Shown here one piece after another: positions 1-5,968 of a stretch of DNA of 26,812 nt; the first letter of the stretch is position 1, and every line of letters begins with the position of its first letter. The position numbers and the translations under genes were made by a program. Below the pieces are notes generated by a model. That model ran no database searches and was not told where the DNA came from. It saw nothing but the letters and a program-made list of their open reading frames with translations. The stretch is from NCBI GenBank assembly GCA_034436375.1, contig DAOTVS010000006.1:1-26812 (forward strand), read 5' to 3'. The DNA is from DAOTVS01 sp034436375. GTDB lineage: Bacteria; Chloroflexota; Anaerolineae; SpSt-313.

Positions 1-2
1 CC

Positions 3-1361
3 CAACCCAACTTTATCATCTTCCTGACCGACGACCAGGGCTACGGTGATCTTTCCTGCATGGGAACCACCGATTTCCGGACGCCACACCTGGACCGGTT
101 GGCCGCCTCGGGCGCGCGGTTCACCAACTGGTACAGCAACTCGCCAGTCTGCTCGCCCTCGCGGGCAGCGCTGCTCACCGGGCGCTATCCGGGGAATGCA
201 GGGGTGCGCTCAATCCTGGCCGGGCACCGCACTGCGACAGGCCTCTTGCCTGAGGTGCCCACCCTGGCCACGGCGCTCAAGAAGCAGGGCTATCAGACGG
301 CCCTCATCGGCAAGTGGCACCTGGGGGTCGCCCCCGGCAGCCGACCTAATGACCATGGCTTTGATGAGTTCTTTGGCTTTATGGCGGGCTGCGTGGATTA
401 CTATTCCCACATCTTTTATTGGGGCATGAACATGGGCGGGCCGGGGCAGAATCCGACCCATGACCTGTGGCACAACGGGCAGGAGGTGAATGCGGACGGC
501 CGCTACCTGACCGAGCTGATCGCCGAGCGCGCCGTCGAGTACGTACGCCGGGCGGCGCAGGATAGGCGGCCCTTTTTCCTCTTTGTGCCTTTCAACGCCC
601 CGCACTATCCCATGCACGCCCCCCAGAAATACCTGGACCGCTTCCCGCATCTCTCACCCGACCGGCGCATCATGGCGGCCATGATCAGCGCCATGGACGA
701 TGCCGTCGGCGAGATCATGGCAGAGGTCGAGCGGCAGGATTGCCTGCAGGATACCTGCGTCTTTTTCATGTCCGACAACGGCCCCTCGCGCGAGAGCCGC
801 AACTGGCTGGACGGCTGCCTGGATCCCTACTACGGCGGCACGAGCGGCGCGCTCAAGGGACACAAGTTCAGCCTCTACGAAGGCGGTATCCGCGTGCCGG
901 GCATCCTCAGTTGGCCGGCTCGCATCCCGGCGGGTCAGGTGCTGGAGGGCATGGCCGCAGCCATGGATATCTTCCCCACCTTCCTCGCGGCCGCTGGCGG
1001 CGACCCCGCCCAATATGAGCTGGACGGCCTGGACCTGCTGCCCATGGTCACTCAGGGCGCCCCCAGCCCCCACGATACCCTCTTCTGGGAGATGGATGGG
1101 CAGACGGCCGTGCGCCGGGGAAAATGGAAGCTCGTCCTGCATGGCCAGCTCGTCGAGGGGGCGCCCCCCGAGGATGACGTGCACCTCGCCGATCTGGATG
1201 CCGATATGGGCGAGCGCCACAACCTCGCCGGCGCCTACCCTGAGGTAGCCGCCGAGCTGCACAGCGCCGCAGAAGCCTGGCGAGACGCCATCGAGGAGCG
1301 CTGGCAGAGGTACTGGCTGCCACGGATGCAGGGGACGACGGCGTTGGCCCGGGGGAAATGA
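3..1361 (+). CDS. Type I sulfatase (arylsulfatase family), 5' end cut by the window edge
   Basis: This is a formylglycine-dependent sulfatase that hydrolyses sulfate esters, probably on sulfated glycans. The reading frame is open from the window edge and begins QPNFIIFLTDDQGYGD, which carries the two metal-binding aspartates found a few residues after the start in this family. Only a handful of N-terminal residues should be missing. The formylglycine motif CSPSR has its cysteine codon at 150-152, so the enzyme is of the Cys type and needs a formylglycine-generating enzyme, which is not in the window. Other family marks are GKWHLG (about residue 100), FFMSDNGP with the second pair of metal ligands, and the KGHKFSLYEGGIRVPG block. 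The length of about 450 residues is normal. No sulfatase partner genes are visible and the true substrate is unknown. The next gene is convergent. Confidence 0.93.
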   Translation, partial: QPNFIIFLTDDQGYGDLSCMGTTDFRTPHLDRLAASGARFTNWYSNSPVCSPSRAALLTGRYPGNAGVRSILAGHRTATGLLPEVPTLATALKKQGYQTALIGKWHLGVAPGSRPNDHGFDEFFGFMAGCVDYYSHIFYWGMNMGGPGQNPTHDLWHNGQEVNADGRYLTELIAERAVEYVRRAAQDRRPFFLFVPFNAPHYPMHAPQKYLDRFPHLSPDRRIMAAMISAMDDAVGEIMAEVERQDCLQDTCVFFMSDNGPSRESRNWLDGCLDPYYGGTSGALKGHKFSLYEGGIRVPGILSWPARIPAGQVLEGMAAAMDIFPTFLAAAGGDPAQYELDGLDLLPMVTQGAPSPHDTLFWEMDGQTAVRRGKWKLVLHGQLVEGAPPEDDVHLADLDADMGERHNLAGAYPEVAAELHSAAEAWRDAIEERWQRYWLPRMQGTTALARGK

Positions 1362-1375
1362 AGAGGCTGAGGGAG

Positions 1376-1504
1376 CTCATGGGAACTCGTAGGAACTGAA
1401 GGAACTCGTGCGGACTCGAGAACAAAGGGAACTCGTAGGAGATCACGCGAGGAATGGCGGTCACTGCAAAGCAAACCTGTCCTGCGTTGCCTACGAGTTC
1501 CCAC
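1376..1504. repeat. Intergenic repeat, copy A, with direct and inverted GGAACTCG units
   Basis: This lies between the convergent sulfatase and nfnB genes. GGGAACTCGTAGG occurs at 1381-1393 and 1427-1439, and its exact reverse complement at 1490-1502. A further GGAACTCG lies at 1401-1408. The first 24 bp (1376-1399) match 4139-4162 at 22 positions, and a second block (TGGCGGTC at 1455-1462) also has a counterpart at 4187-4194. The two places therefore look like diverged copies of one element. The inverted arms could fold into a stem and act as a weak two-way terminator, but there is no T-tract. Confidence 0.6.
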
Positions 1505-1522
1505 ACGTGCGAAGCATCGCCC

Positions 1523-2959
1523 CTAACTCGCCGTTGCCGGCGCCGGCTCTTCCCACCAGGGCTCTGGGCTCCCGTTGCAAAGATAGGCATTGATATCCGC
1601 GGCGGCGCGCTTACCGGCGCCCATGGCACTGATAACGGTGGCCGCGCCGGTCACGATATCGCCGCCCGCCCACACGCGCTCCAGTTTGGTGCGGCCGGTC
1701 TCCTCGTTGGCCACCACGGTGCCATGGCGTGTGCGCTCGAGGCCCACGGCATTGGCAAAGACCATGGGGTTCGGGCGCGTGCCCAGGGCCATGATAACGG
1801 TATCCACATCCACATCGAATTCAGAGTCGGGGATAGGCACCGGGCGCCGCCGGCCGGAAGCATCGGGCTCGCCCAGGGCCATGCGCTGGCAGCGCAGGCC
1901 GCGCACCCAGCCCTTATCATCACCGAGCACCGCGACGGGGTTGGTCAGAAAATCAAAGATGATGCCCTCTTCCTCGGCGTTCTCGAGCTCTTCCTTACGG
2001 GCCGGGGCCTCGTCGCGCGAACGCCGATAGACGATGTGAACCTCCTCCGCTCCCAGCCGCAGGGCTGTGCGCGAAGCATCCATAGCCACATTGCCGGCGC
2101 CCACCACGGCCACTCGCCGGCCTGCCTTGATGGGGGTATCGTACTGCGGAAAAAGATAGGCCTTCATCAGATTGTTGCGAGTCAGGAACTCATTCGCCGA
2201 GTAGACGCCGCTCAGGTTCTCTCCGGGGATGTCCATGAACATCGGCAGGCCCGCGCCGGTGCCCAAGAACACGGCATCAAAGCCCTCCTCCAGCAGCTCA
2301 TGCACCGTGCGGATCTTGCCGATCACGCTATTCAGCCGCAGGTCCACACCCAGTTGGCGCACATAATCGACCTCGGACCGGACGATGTCCTTGGGCAGGC
2401 GAAACTCGGGGATACCGTACATGAGCACCCCGCCTGGCTCGTGCAGAGCTTCATACAGAGTCACCTGATGCCCCAGGCGCGCCAGGTCGGCGGCGCACGT
2501 CAGCCCGGCTGGCCCGGCGCCGATCACCGCCACCCGCTTGCCCGTTGCCGGCGCGGGCGCAGGCACCTGCACGCCGGCCTTACGCTCCCAATCGGCGGCC
2601 CAACGCTCCAGGCGGCCGATGGCCACCGGCTCATCCTTGCGGCCCAAGATACAGCGGATCTCGCACTGCGTCTCTTGCGGGCAGACGCGCCCGCAAATTG
2701 CCGGCAGGTTGTTCCTGTCCTTCAGCAGCTCCGCTGCCCGGCGGAAATCTTCGTTGCGCAGCGCGCCAATGAACTCGGGAATACGCACCTGTACCGGGCA
2801 ACCCTCGACGCACGCGGGCTTTTTGCACTGCAAGCAGCGCTTGGCCTCGGCGATAGCCTCTTCTTGTGAGTAGCCCAGCGCCACTTCCTCGAAATTGTGG
2901 CGCCGCACCTCGGGCTTTTGCCGCGGCATCTCGTGGCGTGGAATCCTCTCTCTCGGCAT
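1523..2959 (-). CDS. nfnB: NfnB / GltA-like NADPH-binding subunit of the electron-bifurcating transhydrogenase
   Basis: This cytoplasmic flavoprotein pairs with NfnA to couple NADH and reduced ferredoxin to NADP+ (NfnAB). Homologues are often labelled glutamate synthase small chain (GltA). The N-terminus carries two 4Fe-4S clusters, with cysteines at 42, 45, 50, 54 and at 89, 93, 99, 103. A first dinucleotide fold follows (VIGAGPAGL, from residue 146), then a second (VVGAGNVAMD), and a C-terminal AGGDIVTGAATV FAD motif. The chosen ATG sits behind AGGAGGAAGGGACG. An in-frame start 81 bases further upstream would run into nfnA and has no ribosome site. The start lies 13 bases after the nfnA stop, so the two are co-transcribed. 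The 478-residue length fits NfnB. The adjacent NfnA argues for bifurcation rather than glutamate synthesis, and no gltB-type large subunit is present. Confidence 0.92.
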   Translation of the reverse strand: MPRERIPRHEMPRQKPEVRRHNFEEVALGYSQEEAIAEAKRCLQCKKPACVEGCPVQVRIPEFIGALRNEDFRRAAELLKDRNNLPAICGRVCPQETQCEIRCILGRKDEPVAIGRLERWAADWERKAGVQVPAPAPATGKRVAVIGAGPAGLTCAADLARLGHQVTLYEALHEPGGVLMYGIPEFRLPKDIVRSEVDYVRQLGVDLRLNSVIGKIRTVHELLEEGFDAVFLGTGAGLPMFMDIPGENLSGVYSANEFLTRNNLMKAYLFPQYDTPIKAGRRVAVVGAGNVAMDASRTALRLGAEEVHIVYRRSRDEAPARKEELENAEEEGIIFDFLTNPVAVLGDDKGWVRGLRCQRMALGEPDASGRRRPVPIPDSEFDVDVDTVIMALGTRPNPMVFANAVGLERTRHGTVVANEETGRTKLERVWAGGDIVTGAATVISAMGAGKRAAADINAYLCNGSPEPWWEEPAPATAS

Positions 2960-2972
2960 CGTCCCTTCCTCC

Positions 2973-3824
2973 TCAGGCCGTCGTCTCGCCGCGGCACGAA
3001 GGACATTTCTCGAAATCCAGGAGCGCCCTCTTTTCCTCATCCAGATAGATGCGCTGGCGCGCCATCAGCAGGTCCCAGTTGACCTCATGGCCGTCAAACT
3101 CGGGCCCGTCAACACAGACAAAGCGCGTCTTGCCCGCCACCTCGATCCGGCAGGCGCCACACATGCCCGTGCCATCTACCATGATCGTATTCAGGCTGAC
3201 AATCGTCTTGACGCCAAAGGGCTTGCTGGTCAGCGACACGAACTTCATCATAACCGCCGGACCAATGCCCCAAATGCGCGCAACCGGCGCTCCGGCTTCG
3301 AGTATCTCTTTCTCCGGCACAGTCACCAGCGCCTTGCGGCCGTAGGAGCCGTCGTCGGTCGTCACGACGAGCTCATCACTGACCTCTCGCATGCGCTCTT
3401 CCCAGAAGAGCAAATCTCTGCTGCGAGCGCCTATGATAGAGATGACACGGTTGCCTGCCGCCCGCAGAGCGCGCGCAATGGGATAAATCGGCGCAATGCC
3501 CACCCCACCGCCGATGCACATGACGGTGCCATAATGCTCGATCTCCGTAGGCAAGCCAAGGGGGCCAGTGAAAGCATACAGCTCGTCACCCGGCCGCTTG
3601 GTGCCAAGCAGCCGAGTCGTCTTGCCCACTTCTTGAAAAATGATCGTGATCGTACCCGCACGCCGGTCGTAATCCGCGACCGTCAGCGGAATACGCTCAC
3701 CGTGCTCATCGACAACGACGATAACAAACTGACCGGGCTCAGCCTTGCAGGCGACCTCGGGGGCATCGACCACAAAAAGCTTGGTCACAGGCGCCAGGTC
3801 TTCCCTGGCTACAATGCGGTACAC
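2973..3824 (-). CDS. nfnA: NfnA, NAD(H)-binding flavoprotein subunit with a 2Fe-2S cluster
   Basis: This is the ferredoxin-NADP reductase-like small subunit of NfnAB, also known as SudB in sulfide dehydrogenase complexes. It shows the FAD motif ERIPLTVAD (residues 43-51), the nucleotide-binding GGGVGIAP (105-112) and a C-terminal cluster region with Asp217, Cys222, Cys225 and Cys237. This agrees with the three-cysteine plus one-aspartate 2Fe-2S ligation known for NfnA. The GTG start is chosen because AAGGAGGT lies six bases before it and family homology begins exactly there. Two upstream ATGs (3848, 3875) have no ribosome site, and the second is close to the predicted transcript start. It is the first gene of the operon, with nfnB 13 bases downstream. 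The expected 5' untranslated region is about 46 bases. Confidence 0.92.
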   Translation of the reverse strand: MYRIVAREDLAPVTKLFVVDAPEVACKAEPGQFVIVVVDEHGERIPLTVADYDRRAGTITIIFQEVGKTTRLLGTKRPGDELYAFTGPLGLPTEIEHYGTVMCIGGGVGIAPIYPIARALRAAGNRVISIIGARSRDLLFWEERMREVSDELVVTTDDGSYGRKALVTVPEKEILEAGAPVARIWGIGPAVMMKFVSLTSKPFGVKTIVSLNTIMVDGTGMCGACRIEVAGKTRFVCVDGPEFDGHEVNWDLLMARQRIYLDEEKRALLDFEKCPSCRGETTA

Positions 3825-3877
3825 TGACGGACCTCCTTGCTCCCACATCGGCGCGCATGACGCTACAACGGTCACGC

Positions 3878-3906
3878 ATTATAGAGGCAGCAATAGGCAC
3901 TGTCAA
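3878..3906 (-). promoter_or_regulatory. Perfect-consensus sigma-70 promoter for nfnAB
   Basis: On the minus strand, TTGACA (3901-3906) and TATAAT (3878-3883) are separated by exactly 17 bases, a 12/12 match to the housekeeping consensus. Transcription should begin near 3871, about 46 bases before the nfnA GTG. No obvious operator was seen, so strong constitutive expression is the simplest reading. Confidence 0.85.
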
Positions 3907-4031
3907 GCACCCCTCCCCCGAGCGCGCATCCAAGATACATCAGCGAGTTCACGGCTCTCAGGCTGCCGTCAGAGGCGCTCTGCCCTGTACCGGGCTCTAC
4001 GCTTCGCGCTGCCCCGGTACAGGGCCTTTTT
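3892..4031 (+). ncRNA. Candidate plus-strand small RNA ending at an intrinsic terminator
   Basis: The 412-bp gap between nfnA and the next gene (3825-4236) has no convincing protein gene. It does hold a clean plus-strand terminator at 3982-4031, although every flanking gene is on the minus strand. The ATTATA of the nfnA promoter reads TATAGA on the plus strand (3880-3885). With ATGACG at 3857-3862, 17 bases upstream, it makes a weak second promoter facing the other way. A transcript of roughly 140 bases would result, with no ATG-initiated reading frame inside it. No known RNA family was recognised. The start is inferred and only the terminator is firm. Confidence 0.3.
3982..4031 (+). terminator. 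Rho-independent terminator, plus strand
   Basis: A perfect 13-bp stem, GCCCTGTACCGGG (3982-3994) with CCCGGTACAGGGC (4013-4025), encloses an 18-base loop and is followed by C and five Ts (4027-4031). On the minus strand the stem has no T-run after it, so it works only for plus-strand transcription, where no gene precedes it. Confidence 0.75.
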
Positions 4032-4138
4032 GATGATCTTCCCAGGTTGAGGCCGGGCGGCAGCGTAGCGGAATAGCCGGCTGCAAACGGGGCGGCGGGC
4101 ATGGATCCTGAATGCACCCAGGGGAGAGCGCGTTGGCA

Positions 4139-4230
4139 CTCATGGGAACTCGCGGGAACTGAGGAATCTTGCGGTCGCAGACAGATTGGCGGTCGCGACG
4201 GCAAAATGCAACCAGCTTACGAGCTTGCAC
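4139..4230. repeat. Intergenic repeat, copy B
   Basis: CTCATGGGAACTCG at 4139-4152 followed by GGAACTGA at 4155-4162 repeats 1376-1399 with two mismatches. TGGCGGTC at 4187-4194 and a following GCAAA...GCAACC stretch also match copy A in the same order, and a CTTACGAGCTTGC tail (4217-4229) resembles the CCTACGAGTTCCC arm of copy A. This copy is shorter than A, and its inverted arms have decayed. It sits just beyond the 3' end of the small membrane protein gene. Confidence 0.5.
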
Positions 4231-4236
4231 AACCTG

Positions 4237-4746
4237 CTATGTGTTCCTGTGAGTACCCATGACCCCCAGGCGGCGCAATAATGAGAACTGGCTCAAGTCG
4301 GGCAGGGGTTGGAGTTTGACCAGGCTCGTCAGGCAGGTGGCTCCTAATAACACACCGCCGAGTGCCACCACCAGCGCAAAGATACCAGTAGAAAGCCCCA
4401 CATAGAGCGCCCTTTCGCCAAACGGATGGTGGCGAACGAGCACGCTGCAGACCCGCTGGAACCATAGAGCGGCCACCGGCGCGGCAAGGAAGAACTCAGT
4501 GCCCAGGGTGAGCAGAAAGCGCCGCCACCGCTCACGCATAGAAAGCGCTTGCCGCCCCCCCAGCAAGCCAAAGAGAACAAACTCGGAGCAGGCAGCGGCC
4601 GCGCTCAGCCACATATGGCCGGTCAGCAAGACGGCCAGACAGAACAAGACCAGTGATACCGAGATAACCATCAACGCAGGCAGCAACACGCGCGCCCCCA
4701 CCCTGCCTGAGGTGCGTAGGATATCATACCAAGTCATGTCGCTCAC
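4237..4746 (-). CDS. Hypothetical membrane protein with about four TM segments
   Basis: No family was recognised. The 169-residue product has four hydrophobic stretches at roughly residues 20-43, 47-64, 80-95 and 118-141, with basic connecting loops (for example REWRR-like RERWRR near 72). This is typical of a small integral membrane protein. The start is taken as GTG with AGGA five bases upstream. An ATG three codons later is equally possible, since neither has a strong ribosome site. It is transcribed alone from a promoter at 4878-4906 and leaves a leader of about 125 bases. Both flanks are repeat-rich intergenic DNA. No function is proposed. Confidence 0.6.
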   Translation of the reverse strand: MSDMTWYDILRTSGRVGARVLLPALMVISVSLVLFCLAVLLTGHMWLSAAAACSEFVLFGLLGGRQALSMRERWRRFLLTLGTEFFLAAPVAALWFQRVCSVLVRHHPFGERALYVGLSTGIFALVVALGGVLLGATCLTSLVKLQPLPDLSQFSLLRRLGVMGTHRNT

Positions 4747-4877
4747 TCATCCTGACCTGCAACTGGAGCCGTCGCCCGCTCAACTTGTGCCCGGCAGACG
4801 CCACCGTGAGGAGAAATACTATCCGTGAGGAGTCGCCGATGGATCCCGTCTTCATTCGCTAGCAAGCTAATACGTAC

Positions 4878-4906
4878 AGTCTACAAGAGTCTGGGTCTGC
4901 TGTCAA
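4878..4906 (-). promoter_or_regulatory. Sigma-70 promoter for the small membrane protein gene
   Basis: On the minus strand, TTGACA (4901-4906) and TAGACT (4878-4883) are 17 bases apart. The -35 box is perfect and the -10 box matches 4 of 6. Transcription would begin near 4871. The rest of the gene-free stretch 4747-5063 holds the leader of this transcript and the two repeats listed next. Confidence 0.6.
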
Positions 4907-4914
4907 AGTGCAAA

Positions 4915-4939
4915 AGTCGGCAAGTCGGCAGCAGTCGGC
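4915..4939. repeat. Three tandem AGTCGGC units
   Basis: AGTCGGC occurs at 4915-4921, 4923-4929 and 4933-4939, starting 9 bases upstream of the -35 box of the neighbouring promoter. It may be a simple sequence repeat or a cluster of binding sites. There are too few units and no spacers, so it is not a CRISPR array. Confidence 0.5.
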
Positions 4940-4963
4940 AAATCGAGCCGGTTTGGCGCGCAT

Positions 4964-5023
4964 ACGCCGGTGCACTGTGTTGCCGCCGTGCCGATCTGGT
5001 GCGACGCGACAGTGCACCGGCGT
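4964..5023. repeat. 15-bp perfect inverted repeat after the hydroxylase operon
   Basis: ACGCCGGTGCACTGT (4964-4978) and its exact reverse complement (5009-5023) are separated by 30 bases. They lie about 40 bases beyond the stop of the last minus-strand gene of the hydroxylase/ylxP operon. The position suits a terminator or 3'-end stabilising stem, but no T-tract follows on either strand. A dimeric DNA-binding site or the ends of a small insertion are alternatives. Confidence 0.55.
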
Positions 5024-5063
5024 GTACTCAACAAACCGATATCATGCCGGGCCAGGATCGCAA

Positions 5064-5321
5064 TCAGCGGCCGAGTTCCGCCACCTGACGCAGCAAGCCG
5101 AGAATACTCAGGGCGATGCGAGCCACATCGGGAAAAGCGATCGCCGTCAAGGGCCGCTGCACGCCCACCGCTTCCGCCTGGCGGATCATCGCCCTGCGAT
5201 AAGCCCAAACCAGGCCGCCGCCTACCAGCGCCCCCGCGAGGGCCCCCAGGCCAATGGCCATCGTGTTGCTATTGTCGCGCTCTGCGGGCGCCATCTCCTC
5301 GCGCACGGTCACTTCACTCAT
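5064..5321 (-). CDS. Small single-TM protein, unknown function
   Basis: An 85-residue product with a charged N-terminus, one glycine/alanine-rich TM segment (about residues 21-40) followed by YRR, and a short amphipathic tail. This resembles YtxH-type or similar small membrane proteins in layout only. It starts seven bases after the stop of the previous gene, whose 3' end supplies AAGGAG and AAGGA ribosome sites, so the two are translated together. It is the last gene of the operon and is followed by a 15-bp inverted repeat. A longer overlapping frame on the same strand was not preferred because it lacks a ribosome site. Confidence 0.6.
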   Translation of the reverse strand: MSEVTVREEMAPAERDNSNTMAIGLGALAGALVGGGLVWAYRRAMIRQAEAVGVQRPLTAIAFPDVARIALSILGLLRQVAELGR

Positions 5322-5328
5322 TATCCTT

Positions 5329-5610
5329 CTATCTCCTTCTCAATACGGCCACGCCTCGCTGCATGCCGGCCCGCAATCCGGAAAGGAAGAGGACCGGCGC
5401 CACCAGCCAACGCATTGCCACGTTGACCCAGTATTCAAACTCTAGCACCCAGTACCGGGCCGTCTGCAACCAGCGGCGTGCCAGCGGCAGCAGCCGCTGC
5501 ATACCACGCACCGCCACAAAGACGACAGCCAGCGGGATGAACCACAGGATGAACCAGATGAGCAAGACGATGATCGCCGAAACGTTGGCCGCCGTGGACA
5601 GTGGGTCCAT
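5329..5610 (-). CDS. Small membrane protein, unknown function
   Basis: A 93-residue product. The N-terminal half is a long hydrophobic segment (about residues 12-35) rich in Ile, Trp and Leu. The C-terminal half is basic and tryptophan/tyrosine-rich, with a second possible TM near 66-80. The ATG at 5610 is chosen because GGAGGT lies nine bases upstream; the ATG three codons earlier directly abuts that site. It stands 29 bases after ylxP and seven before the next small membrane gene, so the pair probably act together at the membrane. The family was not recognised. Confidence 0.6.
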   Translation of the reverse strand: MDPLSTAANVSAIIVLLIWFILWFIPLAVVFVAVRGMQRLLPLARRWLQTARYWVLEFEYWVNVAMRWLVAPVLFLSGLRAGMQRGVAVLRRR

Positions 5611-5639
5611 CTTCACCATACCTCCCGCTGTGTATACTC

Positions 5640-5930
5640 CTACACCATCTCCATCTCATAATCGACCAGAGTCACGTCCAGGCGATGCTCCTCGATCCAC
5701 TCCACCACCCGATTGAGAATGCCTTGGGCATAATCCGGGTCATTCGCCACCGTCGCCACGCCCAATACGGCCGACTGCCACAGATCATTGTCCTCCACTT
5801 CGGCGATCGAACAATTGAACTGGGCACGAATACGCGCCATGAGCGATTTCAGGATCCCTCGCTTGTCCTTGAGAGACTCGCTCGTCGGCAGGTGCAGCCG
5901 GATTGTGCAGACCCCGACCACCATAGCCAA
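5640..5930 (-). CDS. ylxP: YlxP / DUF503 family protein
   Basis: This small cytoplasmic protein is of the DUF503 family. YlxP in Bacillus lies in the nusA-infB-rbfA operon and is linked to ribosome or 30S function. Recognition rests on the opening GVCTIRLHLP, the SLKDKRGILKSL block and the N-SIAEVEDNDLWQ region that recur in the family, and on the usual length of about 95 residues. The TTG start is chosen because GGGAGG lies nine bases upstream; an in-frame ATG two codons later is 15 bases from that site. It follows the hydroxylase large-subunit gene by 38 bases and precedes two membrane protein genes. Its usual neighbours nusA and infB are absent, so the location is unusual. Confidence 0.85.
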   Translation of the reverse strand: MAMVVGVCTIRLHLPTSESLKDKRGILKSLMARIRAQFNCSIAEVEDNDLWQSAVLGVATVANDPDYAQGILNRVVEWIEEHRLDVTLVDYEMEMV

Positions 5931-5968
5931 AGCCTGTTTCCTCCCTTACATGCGCCGGCGGCGCGCCT

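Noticed and set aside
1454..2869. A 471-codon open frame on the plus strand opposite nfnB
   Set aside because: It lies antisense to a gene with full motif support, its protein is low-complexity His/Gly/Ala/Arg-rich with no recognisable domain, and it has no ribosome site. It is a typical GC-rich mirror frame.
1523..2959. Reading the nfnB gene as glutamate synthase small subunit
   Set aside because: No large glutamate synthase subunit is present, and the adjacent NfnA with its Asp/Cys3 cluster makes the NfnAB complex the better call.
4915..4939. Possible CRISPR remnant at the AGTCGGC repeats
   Set aside because: Units are only 7 bases long with 1-3 bases between them, and there are no spacers or cas genes.
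4903..5208. A 101-codon minus-strand open frame overlapping the small single-TM gene
   Set aside because: It runs through the inverted and tandem repeats, has no ribosome site, and conflicts with the better-supported 5064-5321 frame.
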